Shown: positions 1 through 5,348 of the stretch, piece by piece
Numbering within the stretch: position 1 is the first letter of the stretch
Layout of the letters: each line of letters opens with the position of its first letter
Source of the DNA: Desulfovibrionaceae bacterium
Lineage (GTDB): Bacteria > Pseudomonadota > Gammaproteobacteria > Burkholderiales > Burkholderiaceae_C
NCBI GenBank assembly: GCA_009778355.1
Contig: WRJY01000206.1
Coordinates: 1 to 7,168, forward strand
DNA length: 7,168 nucleotides
Direction: 5' to 3'
Made by a program: the position numbers and the translations under genes
The notes under the pieces: generated by a model
The model's database searches: none
Told to the model about the DNA's origin: nothing
Seen by the model: the letters and a program-made list of their open reading frames with translations, nothing else

Positions 1-334
1 GGCCAGTTGGAGGCTCCAGGTACAGGCGGATGCGCTGCGTGTTGCGTGTGACCACCGCAGCGACCTTGAGCAGCTTGATGCGCAGGGTACACGCGCTGGC
101 GCAGCGTGTCGCGCACGCCATGCCTGATCAGCAGTGGACACTGCGCGGATCGGCAATGCAGCGTGCTGCCGCTTCCATTAAACCGAGCTTGCGATCGAGC
201 TGGCCGGACAGCATCACGCCACCATCGCCGGTCATGCTGCCGCCATCGAATCGGCCCTCCACCACGCGCCGGCCCAAGCGGCCAAAGCGCAGTGATCCAA
301 CGTCAATTTCTTCGGTACAGTCTGGTTTCGGCAT
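1..334 (-). pseudogene. IS1380-family transposase, decayed and internally deleted (runs off the window edge)
   Basis: Reading from ATG 334, the product has the N-terminal signature of IS1380-family DDE transposases: GRLGRRVVEGRFDGG, then MTGDGGVML and a Leu/Ala-rich helix ending in CIADPRS. The frame then hits TGA at about 126-128. One frame over, starting at 134, the sequence continues as LLIRHGVRDTLRQRVY, which fits the family pattern after 'ADPR'. About one base is therefore missing near 135-136. At about 86 the sequence jumps directly to LRIKLLKVAAVVTRNTQRIR, which resembles the extreme C-terminal tail of these transposases. The family is usually about 430-470 residues long, so several hundred codons, including most of the catalytic domain, are gone. 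The element cannot be active. The family call rests on remembered consensus, not a search. Confidence 0.72.
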
Positions 335-417
335 TGCCCGCTCGCTTGTGATCTGGATTTGATACCTCGATCTTCGAGCACACAAGGGCAATGCCGTCCT
401 TGTTTTGGGGCTACTAC

Positions 418-437
418 GGTGAAATATCCGGGTTAGG
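418..437 (-). repeat. Probable terminal inverted repeat of the IS1380-family relic
   Basis: On the minus strand this reads CCTAACCCGGATATTTCACC, about 85-105 bases upstream of the transposase start. A CC-starting, 'ACCCGGAT-TTTCA'-type end is what I recall for several IS1380-family elements. The partner end lies outside the window, so pairing cannot be checked. Confidence 0.4.
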
Positions 438-541
438 GATCGTGTTCAAAACCCTTGTTCGCACACGACCGCACCATGTAAAATCAACAACTTACGACCG
501 CACTTGACTCGTCGGAGGTGAGTTTTGAACACCATCCTTAG
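433..541. mobile_element. About 105-bp inverted-repeat unit (MITE-like or collapsed IS)
   Basis: GTGTTCAAAAC at 442-452 is repeated exactly in inverted orientation at 522-532. Extended to 437-452 against 522-537 the arms match at 15 of 16 positions, and similarity continues imperfectly to about 433 and 541. The interior has no plausible ORF but carries a 10-bp direct repeat, ACGACCGCAC, at 465-474 and 494-503. The outer arm abuts the end of the AIPR-like reading frame, and the inner arm overlaps the presumed IS1380 end. This geometry fits a miniature element or an IS reduced to its ends. The family is not identified and no target-site duplication is evident. Confidence 0.5.
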
Positions 542-850
542 CGTTCTCTTGCAGTGCGGCCAGGTCCTTGAGTTGTACCCAGGATGACAGCACTTCTCGC
601 AACGGTGCGCATCTACCGCCTGGGTGGCGATGAACTTGCCCTGCACCACATACACAGCCTGTGCGTCGTCATCGATCACGATGGCATCAATCTGCTTGTC
701 GTCGGCTCCATCGGTGATGCAATAGTGCGTCTGGCTGACATCTTGTCCATGAATATTGTGCAAATACCAAGTCACGAAACGCTGGCCATCGTTTGGAAAA
801 TGCTGCTGATAATAGTTCTGCGCGATGTCCTGTGCGATCTTTTCGAACAC
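538..850 (-). pseudogene. AIPR-like abortive-infection/phage-resistance protein, N-terminal fragment, frameshifted and truncated
   Basis: The start is taken as GTG 850-848 because AGGAGG (858-863) sits 7 bases upstream. The upstream in-frame TTG at 877 lacks this. The protein opens VFEKIAQDIAQNYYQQHF, followed by QRFVTWYL, ITDGADDKQIDAIVIDDD and VYVVQGKFI. An IDA...QGK arrangement recalls the D-(E/Q)xK core of Mrr/PD-(D/E)XK nucleases and the N-terminal region of AIPR-type proteins. After VDA (608-616) one base is missing near 606-607. The reading continues one frame over from 605 as PLREVLSSWVQLKDLAALQ, then ENA. It stops making sense exactly at the inverted-repeat unit at about 541. Intact members of this family run to several hundred residues, so only the first quarter or less remains. 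Family assignment is from memory. The gene follows vapC on the same strand. Confidence 0.55.
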
Positions 851-857
851 AATCCTT

Positions 858-863
858 CCTCCT
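858..863 (-). promoter_or_regulatory. Strong Shine-Dalgarno for the AIPR-like pseudogene
   Basis: AGGAGG on the minus strand lies seven bases before GTG 850-848. It decides the start codon and shows that the fragment retains the authentic 5' end of a once-functional gene. Confidence 0.7.
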
Positions 864-866
864 TGA

Positions 867-892
867 ATCAAGAGCAAGTTTCAGACGTTGAA
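867..892. repeat. Direct repeat copy 1 (copy of the ychF 3' end)
   Basis: TCAGACGTTGAA at 881-892 is identical to 2102-2113, which contains the ychF stop codon and its last three codons. The preceding bases, ATCAAGAGCAAGTT, match ATCAAAAGCGAAC upstream of copy 2 at 9 of 13 positions with one gap. Both copies have the same orientation and flank the vapBC/IS3-relic segment. Confidence 0.5.
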
Positions 893-925
893 GAAGAAGT
901 GTTGGCCTAAGGTGTTGTTTTTCAT
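881..925 (-). other. Possible 14-codon ORF just upstream of the AIPR-like stub
   Basis: ATG 925-923 opens MKNNTLGQHFFFNV and stops at TGA 883-881, about 30 bases before the AIPR-like GTG. AAGGGA lies about eight bases upstream as a weak ribosome site. It could be a leader peptide. More likely it is chance or the tail of a vanished gene, since the same frame is open for about 20 codons further upstream. Its FFFNV-stop ending resembles the FLFNV-stop of YchF because both lie in the direct repeat. No function is proposed. Confidence 0.2.
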
Positions 926-1017
926 GGACAAATTCCCTTGGATGCGCGATCTGTACCCAATGCCGTATCCACTCGCGGCGTCGCTTCACTCGAACAATCT
1001 TGCGCTCCCCTGCCCCT

Positions 1018-1428
1018 CTACACTGCGGGTACTTCGCAAGGTAGAGCATCCGGCAGGGTTGCCGCCCGTTTGATGAAGCGTTTGTCGAAGGTCAGCAGTG
1101 CCGAGCACGAGGCAGCGCGGCTCAGGTGCATGGCATCGGCAAAATCCAGCCCCGCTTTGAACGCTTCCAGTGCGATTTGCACATTGGCCCGGTCTTCAAT
1201 CACCACGTTGTCGTAGGAACACAGCGCGCTCAGGGTGCGGTGAATGGTGGCAGGTGGTATCGCATAGAAGCCACGCAGCACCCATTCCAGTTCCAGCAGC
1301 ACCGTGACCGAGACGAACACCCGCCCGCGCATCGCAGCCAGTGCAGCGGGCCGCTGGCGCGCGGCTTCGGCGTCATCGGGATCATCGACAAAAAAGCGCG
1401 CCAGCACGTTGGTATCTACGGCCTTCAT
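1018..1428 (-). CDS. vapC: VapC-type PIN-domain ribonuclease toxin
   Basis: This is the toxin of a type II toxin-antitoxin pair. Family members are Mg2+-dependent endoribonucleases that cut tRNA or rRNA and arrest growth when the antitoxin is lost. The 136-residue length fits the family. The four acidic positions of the PIN active site are visible: D5 in AVDTNVLARF, E46 in VTVLLELEWVL, D98 in GLDFADAMHL, and D115 in LLTFDKRFIKRA. Nothing appears broken, so the toxin is probably catalytically competent. Its ATG overlaps the antitoxin stop as ATGA (1428-1425), which implies translational coupling. The AIPR-like remnant follows 168 bp downstream on the same strand. I am confident of the family. 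The target RNA cannot be told from sequence. Confidence 0.9.
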   Translation of the reverse strand: MKAVDTNVLARFFVDDPDDAEAARQRPAALAAMRGRVFVSVTVLLELEWVLRGFYAIPPATIHRTLSALCSYDNVVIEDRANVQIALEAFKAGLDFADAMHLSRAASCSALLTFDKRFIKRAATLPDALPCEVPAV

Positions 1429-1694
1429 GGCTGCTTGCCGCCTCTACCACCCTTGGCAAGCAGGCTGGCCGCATCGAAATCCATGAGTGATCGCGGCTTG
1501 CCGCTGGGGCGCACGGCGATCATGCCGTAGCCCGATTCCACGTTTTTGGCGCTCCTGCGATGCGGTACGGCCAGCCGCAGTCCATCGACCTCTTCTGTCA
1601 GCTCCAATTGGCTGCCAGTGGTCAAGCCGAAGCGACGCCGTACTTCGGCTGGCAATACCAACTGACCTCTGGACGAAAGAGTAACGACAGTCAT
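1425..1694 (-). CDS. vapB: VapB-type antitoxin, AbrB/SpoVT swapped-hairpin family
   Basis: This is the antitoxin partner of the downstream PIN toxin. The N-terminus, VTLSSRGQLVLPAEVRRRFGL, is a textbook AbrB/MazE/SpoVT DNA-binding swapped hairpin. The remainder (LELTEEVDGLRLAVP, then a Gly/Arg/Lys-rich tail) would hold the toxin-binding segment. I chose ATG 1694-1692, giving 89 residues, because the fold begins immediately after it. The alternative ATG at 1706 would add MRIV, lies directly against the only AGG and leaves no room for ribosome binding. The AGGA at 1706-1709 is 11 bases from the chosen start, a little far. Such antitoxins normally repress their own operon, and palindromes in and around the promoter (1690-1748) are consistent with that. 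Confidence 0.88.
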   Translation of the reverse strand: MTVVTLSSRGQLVLPAEVRRRFGLTTGSQLELTEEVDGLRLAVPHRRSAKNVESGYGMIAVRPSGKPRSLMDFDAASLLAKGGRGGKQP

Positions 1695-1748
1695 GACAAT
1701 ACGCATCCTGAAAAGATGCCGTCATGATAGCCTCGTCTTACTGGTAAG
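1690..1748. promoter_or_regulatory. Candidate VapB operator palindromes
   Basis: Three candidate sites surround the promoter. CTTAC-TG-GTAAG (1737-1748) overlaps the -35 edge and spacer. GTCATGAT (1721-1728) overlaps the -10 box. The perfect palindrome GTCATGAC (1690-1697) covers the start codon, 31 bases away or about three helical turns. A looser pair, GCATC/GATGC, spans 1703-1719. Autorepression by AbrB-type antitoxins is established for the family. The specific sites are inference. Confidence 0.45.
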
Positions 1749-1752
1749 TCAA
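1724..1752 (-). promoter_or_regulatory. Sigma70-type promoter of vapBC
   Basis: On the minus strand TTGACT (1747-1752) and TATCAT (1724-1729) are separated by exactly 17 bases. Both hexamers are within one or two bases of consensus. Transcription would start near 1717, giving a leader of about 22 bases before the antitoxin ATG. This is the best promoter in the window. Confidence 0.75.
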
Positions 1753-1774
1753 AAAATGAGGCGACTGGAACCAC

Positions 1775-1921
1775 AAACCACGCCATGCGCAGCGCATCGG
1801 CTACCAGATCAGTCTTCATGTGCGGCTTCATCGACCAGCCCACCACCCGGCGGCTGAACAGAAGATCCATTACCACCGCCAGATACAGCCAGCCTTCAGC
1901 GGTGGCAATACCCACCAAATT
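1775..1921 (-). pseudogene. IS3-family orfB transposase fragment (rve core), broken
   Basis: The conceptual product NLVG-IATAEGWLYLAVVMD, then LLFSRRVVGWSM, KPHMKTDLVADALRMAWF matches the integrase core of IS3-family OrfB proteins. These normally read WVGD-ITYI-TAEGWLYLAVVxDLFSRRVVGW. Three kinds of damage are visible. The DITY stretch carrying the first Asp of the DDE triad is missing between VG and IATAEG. One extra Leu codon sits in MDLLFSRR. Both ends are lost, with no homology beyond about 1775 or 1921. About 49 codons remain of roughly 280. It is inactive. The vapBC promoter begins only about 25 bp beyond its left edge. Confidence 0.75.
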
Positions 1922-1988
1922 TTGGACCGTCAAAAATTCGTATCCGCTGTCACACCCACTTTTTGAGTGAATGCATATGAAAAGCAGT

Positions 1989-2017
1989 GCAACACCCTGC
2001 AACAGAAAATGTTGCAA
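1989..2017. repeat. TGCAACA repeats forming a hairpin
   Basis: TGCAACA occurs at 1989-1995 and 1999-2005 and inverted as TGTTGCA at 2011-2017. The last two form a perfect 7-bp stem with a 5-base GAAAA loop. It lies in the AT-rich 180-bp gap downstream of ychF. No T-run follows on either strand, so it is not a typical intrinsic terminator. It may be a protein-binding site or a processing hairpin. Confidence 0.35.
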
Positions 2018-2088
2018 AATTGCAGCTAAGACATTGTTTTCAAAGGATAAATTGAACAGCCCTGAAACAACATGAACTGATATGAAAC

Positions 2089-2113
2089 ATCAAAAGCGAA
2101 CTCAGACGTTGAA
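2089..2113. repeat. Direct repeat copy 2 (at the ychF stop codon)
   Basis: This is the partner of 867-892. It spans the ychF stop (2104-2102), the last three codons and 13 bases downstream. Gene 3' ends are common targets of site-specific integration, and a partial copy is what such an event leaves at the far end. No integrase is visible here, so simple duplication is equally possible. Confidence 0.5.
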
Positions 2114-3196
2114 CAAAAAATTCATCACGTCGCCGTCCTTGACCACGTACTCCTTGCCTTCGCTGCGCATCTTGCCGGCGTCCTTGGCGGCTTGCTCGCC
2201 GCCGCAGGCGATGTAGTCGTCGAAGGCGATGGTTTGCGCGCGGATGAAGCCGCGCTCGAAGTCGCCGTGAATCACGCCGGCGGCCTGCGGGGCGGTGTCG
2301 CCGGCGTGGATGGTCCAGGCGCGCACTTCCTTGACGCCGGCGGTGAAATAGGTTTGCAGGCCCAGCAGCTTGAAGGCGGCGCGGATCAGGCGGTTCAGGC
2401 CCGGCTCGGCCTGGCCCATTTCGGCCAGAAAGACGGCCTTGTCCTCGTCGTCCATTTCGGCCATGTCGGCTTCCATCTTGGCGCAGATGGCGACCACGGG
2501 GGCGTTGTGGCTGGCGGCGTAGTCTTTCAGGCGCTCCAGCAGCGGGTTGTTTTCAAAGCCGTCCTCGCTGACGTTGCCGACGAACATGGCCGGCTTGGCG
2601 GTAATCAGGCACAGCGGCTTGAGCAGCGCCTGCTCCTCTTTCGACAGTTTCAGCGCGCGCGCCGGCTTGCCCTCGTTCAACGCCGCCTGCACGGGGCCGA
2701 GCAGCTTGAGCATGGCCGCGGCCTCCTTGTCGTTGCCGCTCTTGCTGGCCTTGGCGTAGCGTTGCAGGGCCTTGTCCACGGTGCCCAGGTCGGCCAGGCA
2801 CAGCTCGGTCTGAATCACCTCGATGTCGGCCACCGGGTCCACCTGGCCGGCCACGTGGACCACGTTGGCGTCTTCAAAGCAGCGCACCACGTTGACGATG
2901 GCGTCGGTCTCGCGGATGTGCGCCAGAAACTGGTTGCCCAGGCCCTCGCCCTTGCTGGCGCCCGCCACCAGGCCGGCAATGTCCACGAACTCGACGATGG
3001 CCGGCAGCACGCGCGCAGGCTTGACGATGGCGGCCAGTTGCGCCAGGCGCGGGTCGGGCACCTCGACCACGCCGGTGTTCGGTTCGATGGTACAAAAAGG
3101 GTAGTTCTCGGCGGCGATGCCGGCCTTGGTCAGGGCATTGAATAGTGTGGACTTGCCGACGTTTGGCAGGCCGACGATGCCGCATTGCAGGCTCAT
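2102..3196 (-). CDS. ychF: Redox-regulated ATPase/GTPase YchF (Obg family, OLA1 orthologue)
   Basis: This is a universally conserved cytoplasmic P-loop NTPase. Family members bind ribosomes, prefer ATP over GTP and are linked to translation and oxidative-stress control. At 364 residues it is full length (E. coli YchF is about 363). Visible motifs in order are: G1 GLPNVGKST (9-17), a switch I region around NYPFCTIEPNTG (31-42), G3 DIAGL (72-76) followed by the Gly-rich VAGASKGEGLGNQFL, and the NVSE nucleotide-recognition segment after KPAMFVG (208-211). An alpha-helical arm spans about 140-200. The C-terminal TGS domain has LGLQTYFTAG, VIHGDFERGFIRAQTI and the terminal FLFNV. ATG 3196 is fixed by the conserved MSLQCGIVGLPN opening. 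The ribosome site is weak. It is divergent from the monooxygenase gene across 174 bp. Confidence 0.97.
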   Translation of the reverse strand: MSLQCGIVGLPNVGKSTLFNALTKAGIAAENYPFCTIEPNTGVVEVPDPRLAQLAAIVKPARVLPAIVEFVDIAGLVAGASKGEGLGNQFLAHIRETDAIVNVVRCFEDANVVHVAGQVDPVADIEVIQTELCLADLGTVDKALQRYAKASKSGNDKEAAAMLKLLGPVQAALNEGKPARALKLSKEEQALLKPLCLITAKPAMFVGNVSEDGFENNPLLERLKDYAASHNAPVVAICAKMEADMAEMDDEDKAVFLAEMGQAEPGLNRLIRAAFKLLGLQTYFTAGVKEVRAWTIHAGDTAPQAAGVIHGDFERGFIRAQTIAFDDYIACGGEQAAKDAGKMRSEGKEYVVKDGDVMNFLFNV

Positions 3197-3370
3197 GGGG
3201 TGGCTTTCACAAGGAACGGGAAAACCATGATTTTACCGGCCCGACGCCACCCTGGGCGGCGCTGCGGATTCATGGCGAGGCAAGCGCGGATGCTTTCCAC
3301 GCAATCATTGCAAGCTATCAAATTCATATCAATCGGCGATCGAAAGCGTACCTGCGGCCTGCCTTTTACA

Positions 3371-4507
3371 ATGACCCGCATGGGCATTTCTCCCGACATC
3401 TGCATTCGCGGCGCCGGCATCGTTGGCCGCACGCTGGCCCTGCTGCTGGCGCGCGAGCGTTTGCGTGTGGCGCTGGTGGCCACGCCGGCGCCAGCCGCCG
3501 CGCCCGACGTGCGCGCCTACGCCCTCGGCCCCGCCGCCCGTCAGTTGCTGGAGGGCGTGCGCTGCTGGCCCGGCGAGCGCGCCGCCACCCCGGTGCTGTC
3601 CATACAGGTGCATGGCGACCGCAATGGCGTGGTGCGCTTCGACGCCGTGGCGCAAGGCGTGCCGGCGCTGAACTGGATCGTGGACGCGCCGGCGCTGGAG
3701 CGCCAGCTTGCCGATGCCATCGGTTTTCAGGGCGGCATCGAGACCGCCCGCGAGCCAGTGCCCGCGCCGCTCACCGTGGTGTGCGAAGGCCGCGCCAGCG
3801 CCACGCGCGCCGAGTTGGGCGTGGCGTTCGATGTCACCGACTACCCGCAGCAGGCCATCGCCACCCGGCTGGACTGCGAGCAGCCGCACGAGCAAGCGGC
3901 GCGCCAATGGTTCACGCCCGAGGGCGACGTGCTGGCCTTTCTGCCGCTGGACGGCCCACTGGGCCGCCAGGTGGCCGTAGTGTGGTCGGCGAGCAGCCCC
4001 CGCGCGCCCGAGCTGATGGCGCTGGACGACGACGCCTTTGCCGCCTGCCTGATGGAGCTCAGCGGCGGCGCGCTGGGCGCGTTGCGGCTGTGCGCCCCGC
4101 GCGCCTGCTGGCCGCTGATGCGCGCCAGCGCCCGGCGCTGGGTTGGCCCCATGCCCGGCGCTCAGGCCAGCGGCAGCTTCGCGCTGGCCGGCGACGCGGC
4201 GCACGCCATGCACCCGCTGGCCGGCCAGGGCCTGAACGTGGGTCTGGGCGACGCCGCCGAGCTGGCCCGCGTGCTGGCCGCGCGCGAAAACTGGCGTTCC
4301 CCGTCTGATCTGAAACTGCTGCGCCGCTACGAGCGCGCGCGCCAGGCCGACTGGCTGCGCACGAGCCTGGCCGCCGACGGCTTGCAGCAGTTGTTTGGCC
4401 GCCCCGAACCCTTTGCCGCCGCGCTGCGCAACTGGGGCATGGCCGCGTTCGACGCCTGCGGGCCGCTCAAGGCGCGCATCGCCCGCCTGGCGATGGGGAC
4501 GAAATGA
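3371..4507 (+). CDS. UbiH/UbiF/VisC/COQ6-family FAD-dependent monooxygenase
   Basis: This is probably one of the ring hydroxylases of ubiquinone synthesis, a flavoprotein using NAD(P)H and O2 at the inner face of the membrane. The 378-residue length fits the family (E. coli UbiH is about 392). The N-terminal Rossmann motif is RGAGIVGRTLALLLA, with GxGxxG at 14-19. YALGPAARQLLE follows in the FAD-contact region. The hallmark second FAD motif is ALAGDAAHAMHPLAGQGLN, with GD at 274-275 and HPLAGQGLN at 281-289. The central DG motif is altered: VCEGRAS has Glu139 where Asp is usual. ATG 3371 is preferred, with 3380 three codons on also possible; neither has a clear ribosome site. Which ring position it acts on cannot be told, so no symbol is given. 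dsbC follows after 60 bp. Confidence 0.88.
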   Translation: MTRMGISPDICIRGAGIVGRTLALLLARERLRVALVATPAPAAAPDVRAYALGPAARQLLEGVRCWPGERAATPVLSIQVHGDRNGVVRFDAVAQGVPALNWIVDAPALERQLADAIGFQGGIETAREPVPAPLTVVCEGRASATRAELGVAFDVTDYPQQAIATRLDCEQPHEQAARQWFTPEGDVLAFLPLDGPLGRQVAVVWSASSPRAPELMALDDDAFAACLMELSGGALGALRLCAPRACWPLMRASARRWVGPMPGAQASGSFALAGDAAHAMHPLAGQGLNVGLGDAAELARVLAARENWRSPSDLKLLRRYERARQADWLRTSLAADGLQQLFGRPEPFAAALRNWGMAAFDACGPLKARIARLAMGTK

Positions 4508-4567
4508 AGCGCCCCTCGAAACCGCAAGCGTGAATAATTGATACCGACCACTACACCGGAACCCTCG

Positions 4568-5284
4568 ATGAAAATCCGATTCACTACCCCATTCGTTCAC
4601 GCCGCGCTGGCCGTCGCTCTGGCGTTGCCCGCACTGGCCAGCGCCCAGGAAGCCGTCATCCGCAAGAACCTGACCGCGCGCGCGCCCAATCTGGCCCAGA
4701 TCGACGAGATCAGCAAGACGCCCATGCCCGGCCTGTACGAGGTGCGCATGGGCACCGACATCTTCTACACCGACGCCGAGGGCAACTTTGTCCTCCACGG
4801 CGAGCTGGTGGACACCCGCGCGCACAAGAACCTGACCGAGGAGCGCGTGAACAAGCTTACCGCCATCGACTTCGGCAGCCTGCCGGTCAAGAACGCCTTC
4901 ACCATCGTGCGCGGCAACGGCCAGCGCAAGCTGGCGGTGTTCGAGGACCCCAACTGCGGCTATTGCAAACGCTTTGAAAAAGACCTGCTGAAGGTGGACA
5001 ACATCACCATCCAGCTCTTTCTGATTCCGATTCTGGGCGAGGACTCGAAAACCAAGTCGCGCCAGATCTGGTGCAGCGACGACAAGGCCAAGGCCTGGAC
5101 CGACTGGATGGTGCGCGGCATCGCGCCCAAGGGCAACGCCGTTTGCAACACCGAGGCGCTCACCGACAACCTGGCATTTGCCCGCAAGTACCGCATCACC
5201 GGCACGCCAACCCTGGTGTTCGCCGATGGCGCCCGCGTGCCGGGCGCCATTGACGCACAACAGGTCGAAGAGCAACTGAAATGA
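4568..5284 (+). CDS. dsbC: DsbC/DsbG-family periplasmic thiol:disulfide interchange protein
   Basis: This is a secreted disulfide isomerase/reductase that would correct wrong disulfides in periplasmic proteins, kept reduced by DsbD in characterised systems. It has a classical signal peptide: MKIRF, a hydrophobic Ala/Leu core, and a predicted cut after ALASA (A26) before QEAV. An N-terminal dimerisation domain (about 27-90: PMPGLYEVRMGTDIFYTDAEG) is followed by a linker and the thioredoxin fold. The active site is CGYC at 130-133 in FEDPNCGYCKRF, and the cis-proline loop is TGTPT with Pro214. C169 (IWCSDD) and C193 (AVCNTE) match the structural disulfide of DsbC. Length is 238 residues. ATG 4568 was chosen because the signal peptide starts there. 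The in-frame start at 4538 would add a polar MIPTTTPEPS. The partner DsbD is not in the window. Confidence 0.93.
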   Translation: MKIRFTTPFVHAALAVALALPALASAQEAVIRKNLTARAPNLAQIDEISKTPMPGLYEVRMGTDIFYTDAEGNFVLHGELVDTRAHKNLTEERVNKLTAIDFGSLPVKNAFTIVRGNGQRKLAVFEDPNCGYCKRFEKDLLKVDNITIQLFLIPILGEDSKTKSRQIWCSDDKAKAWTDWMVRGIAPKGNAVCNTEALTDNLAFARKYRITGTPTLVFADGARVPGAIDAQQVEEQLK

Positions 5285-5292
5285 CCCCGCGC

Positions 5293-5311
5293 CTTCCCCC
5301 CGCCGGGGAAG
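5293..5311 (+). other. GC-rich hairpin between dsbC and the M61 peptidase gene
   Basis: CTTCCCC (5293-5299) pairs perfectly with GGGGAAG (5305-5311) around a CCGCC loop, nine bases after the dsbC stop. It lacks a following T-run (GCTTGAGATC instead), so it is at best a weak or factor-assisted terminator or an mRNA-stabilising stem that sets different expression for the two genes. Confidence 0.35.
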
Positions 5312-5348
5312 CTTGAGATCAGGGCCAGCGCCGCAGCCAACGTCAACC

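Noticed and set aside
465..503. CRISPR-like repeat pair (ACGACCGCAC twice, 29 bp apart)
   Set aside because: There are only two 10-bp copies with no further periodicity. They lie inside the inverted-repeat unit.
687..1049. 120-codon minus-strand frame upstream of and overlapping the AIPR-like stub
   Set aside because: It has Arg/Cys/Trp-rich composition and no motif, and it overlaps the better-supported AIPR-like frame, which has a strong ribosome site.
888..1073. 61-codon plus-strand ORF running into the vapC 3' end
   Set aside because: It has no ribosome site of quality, no domain, and ends antisense inside vapC.
2192..3145. 317-codon plus-strand open frame opposite ychF
   Set aside because: It is a repetitive Gly/Val/His/Leu-rich shadow with no domain, while ychF on the other strand is unmistakable.
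3185..3370. N-terminal extension of the monooxygenase frame
   Set aside because: The frame is open upstream, but the translation is not family-like and overlaps the start of divergent ychF. The family N-terminus begins just before the GxGxxG motif.
5293..5311. Rho-independent terminator after dsbC
   Set aside because: The stem is good but there is no T-run, so it is recorded only as a hairpin.
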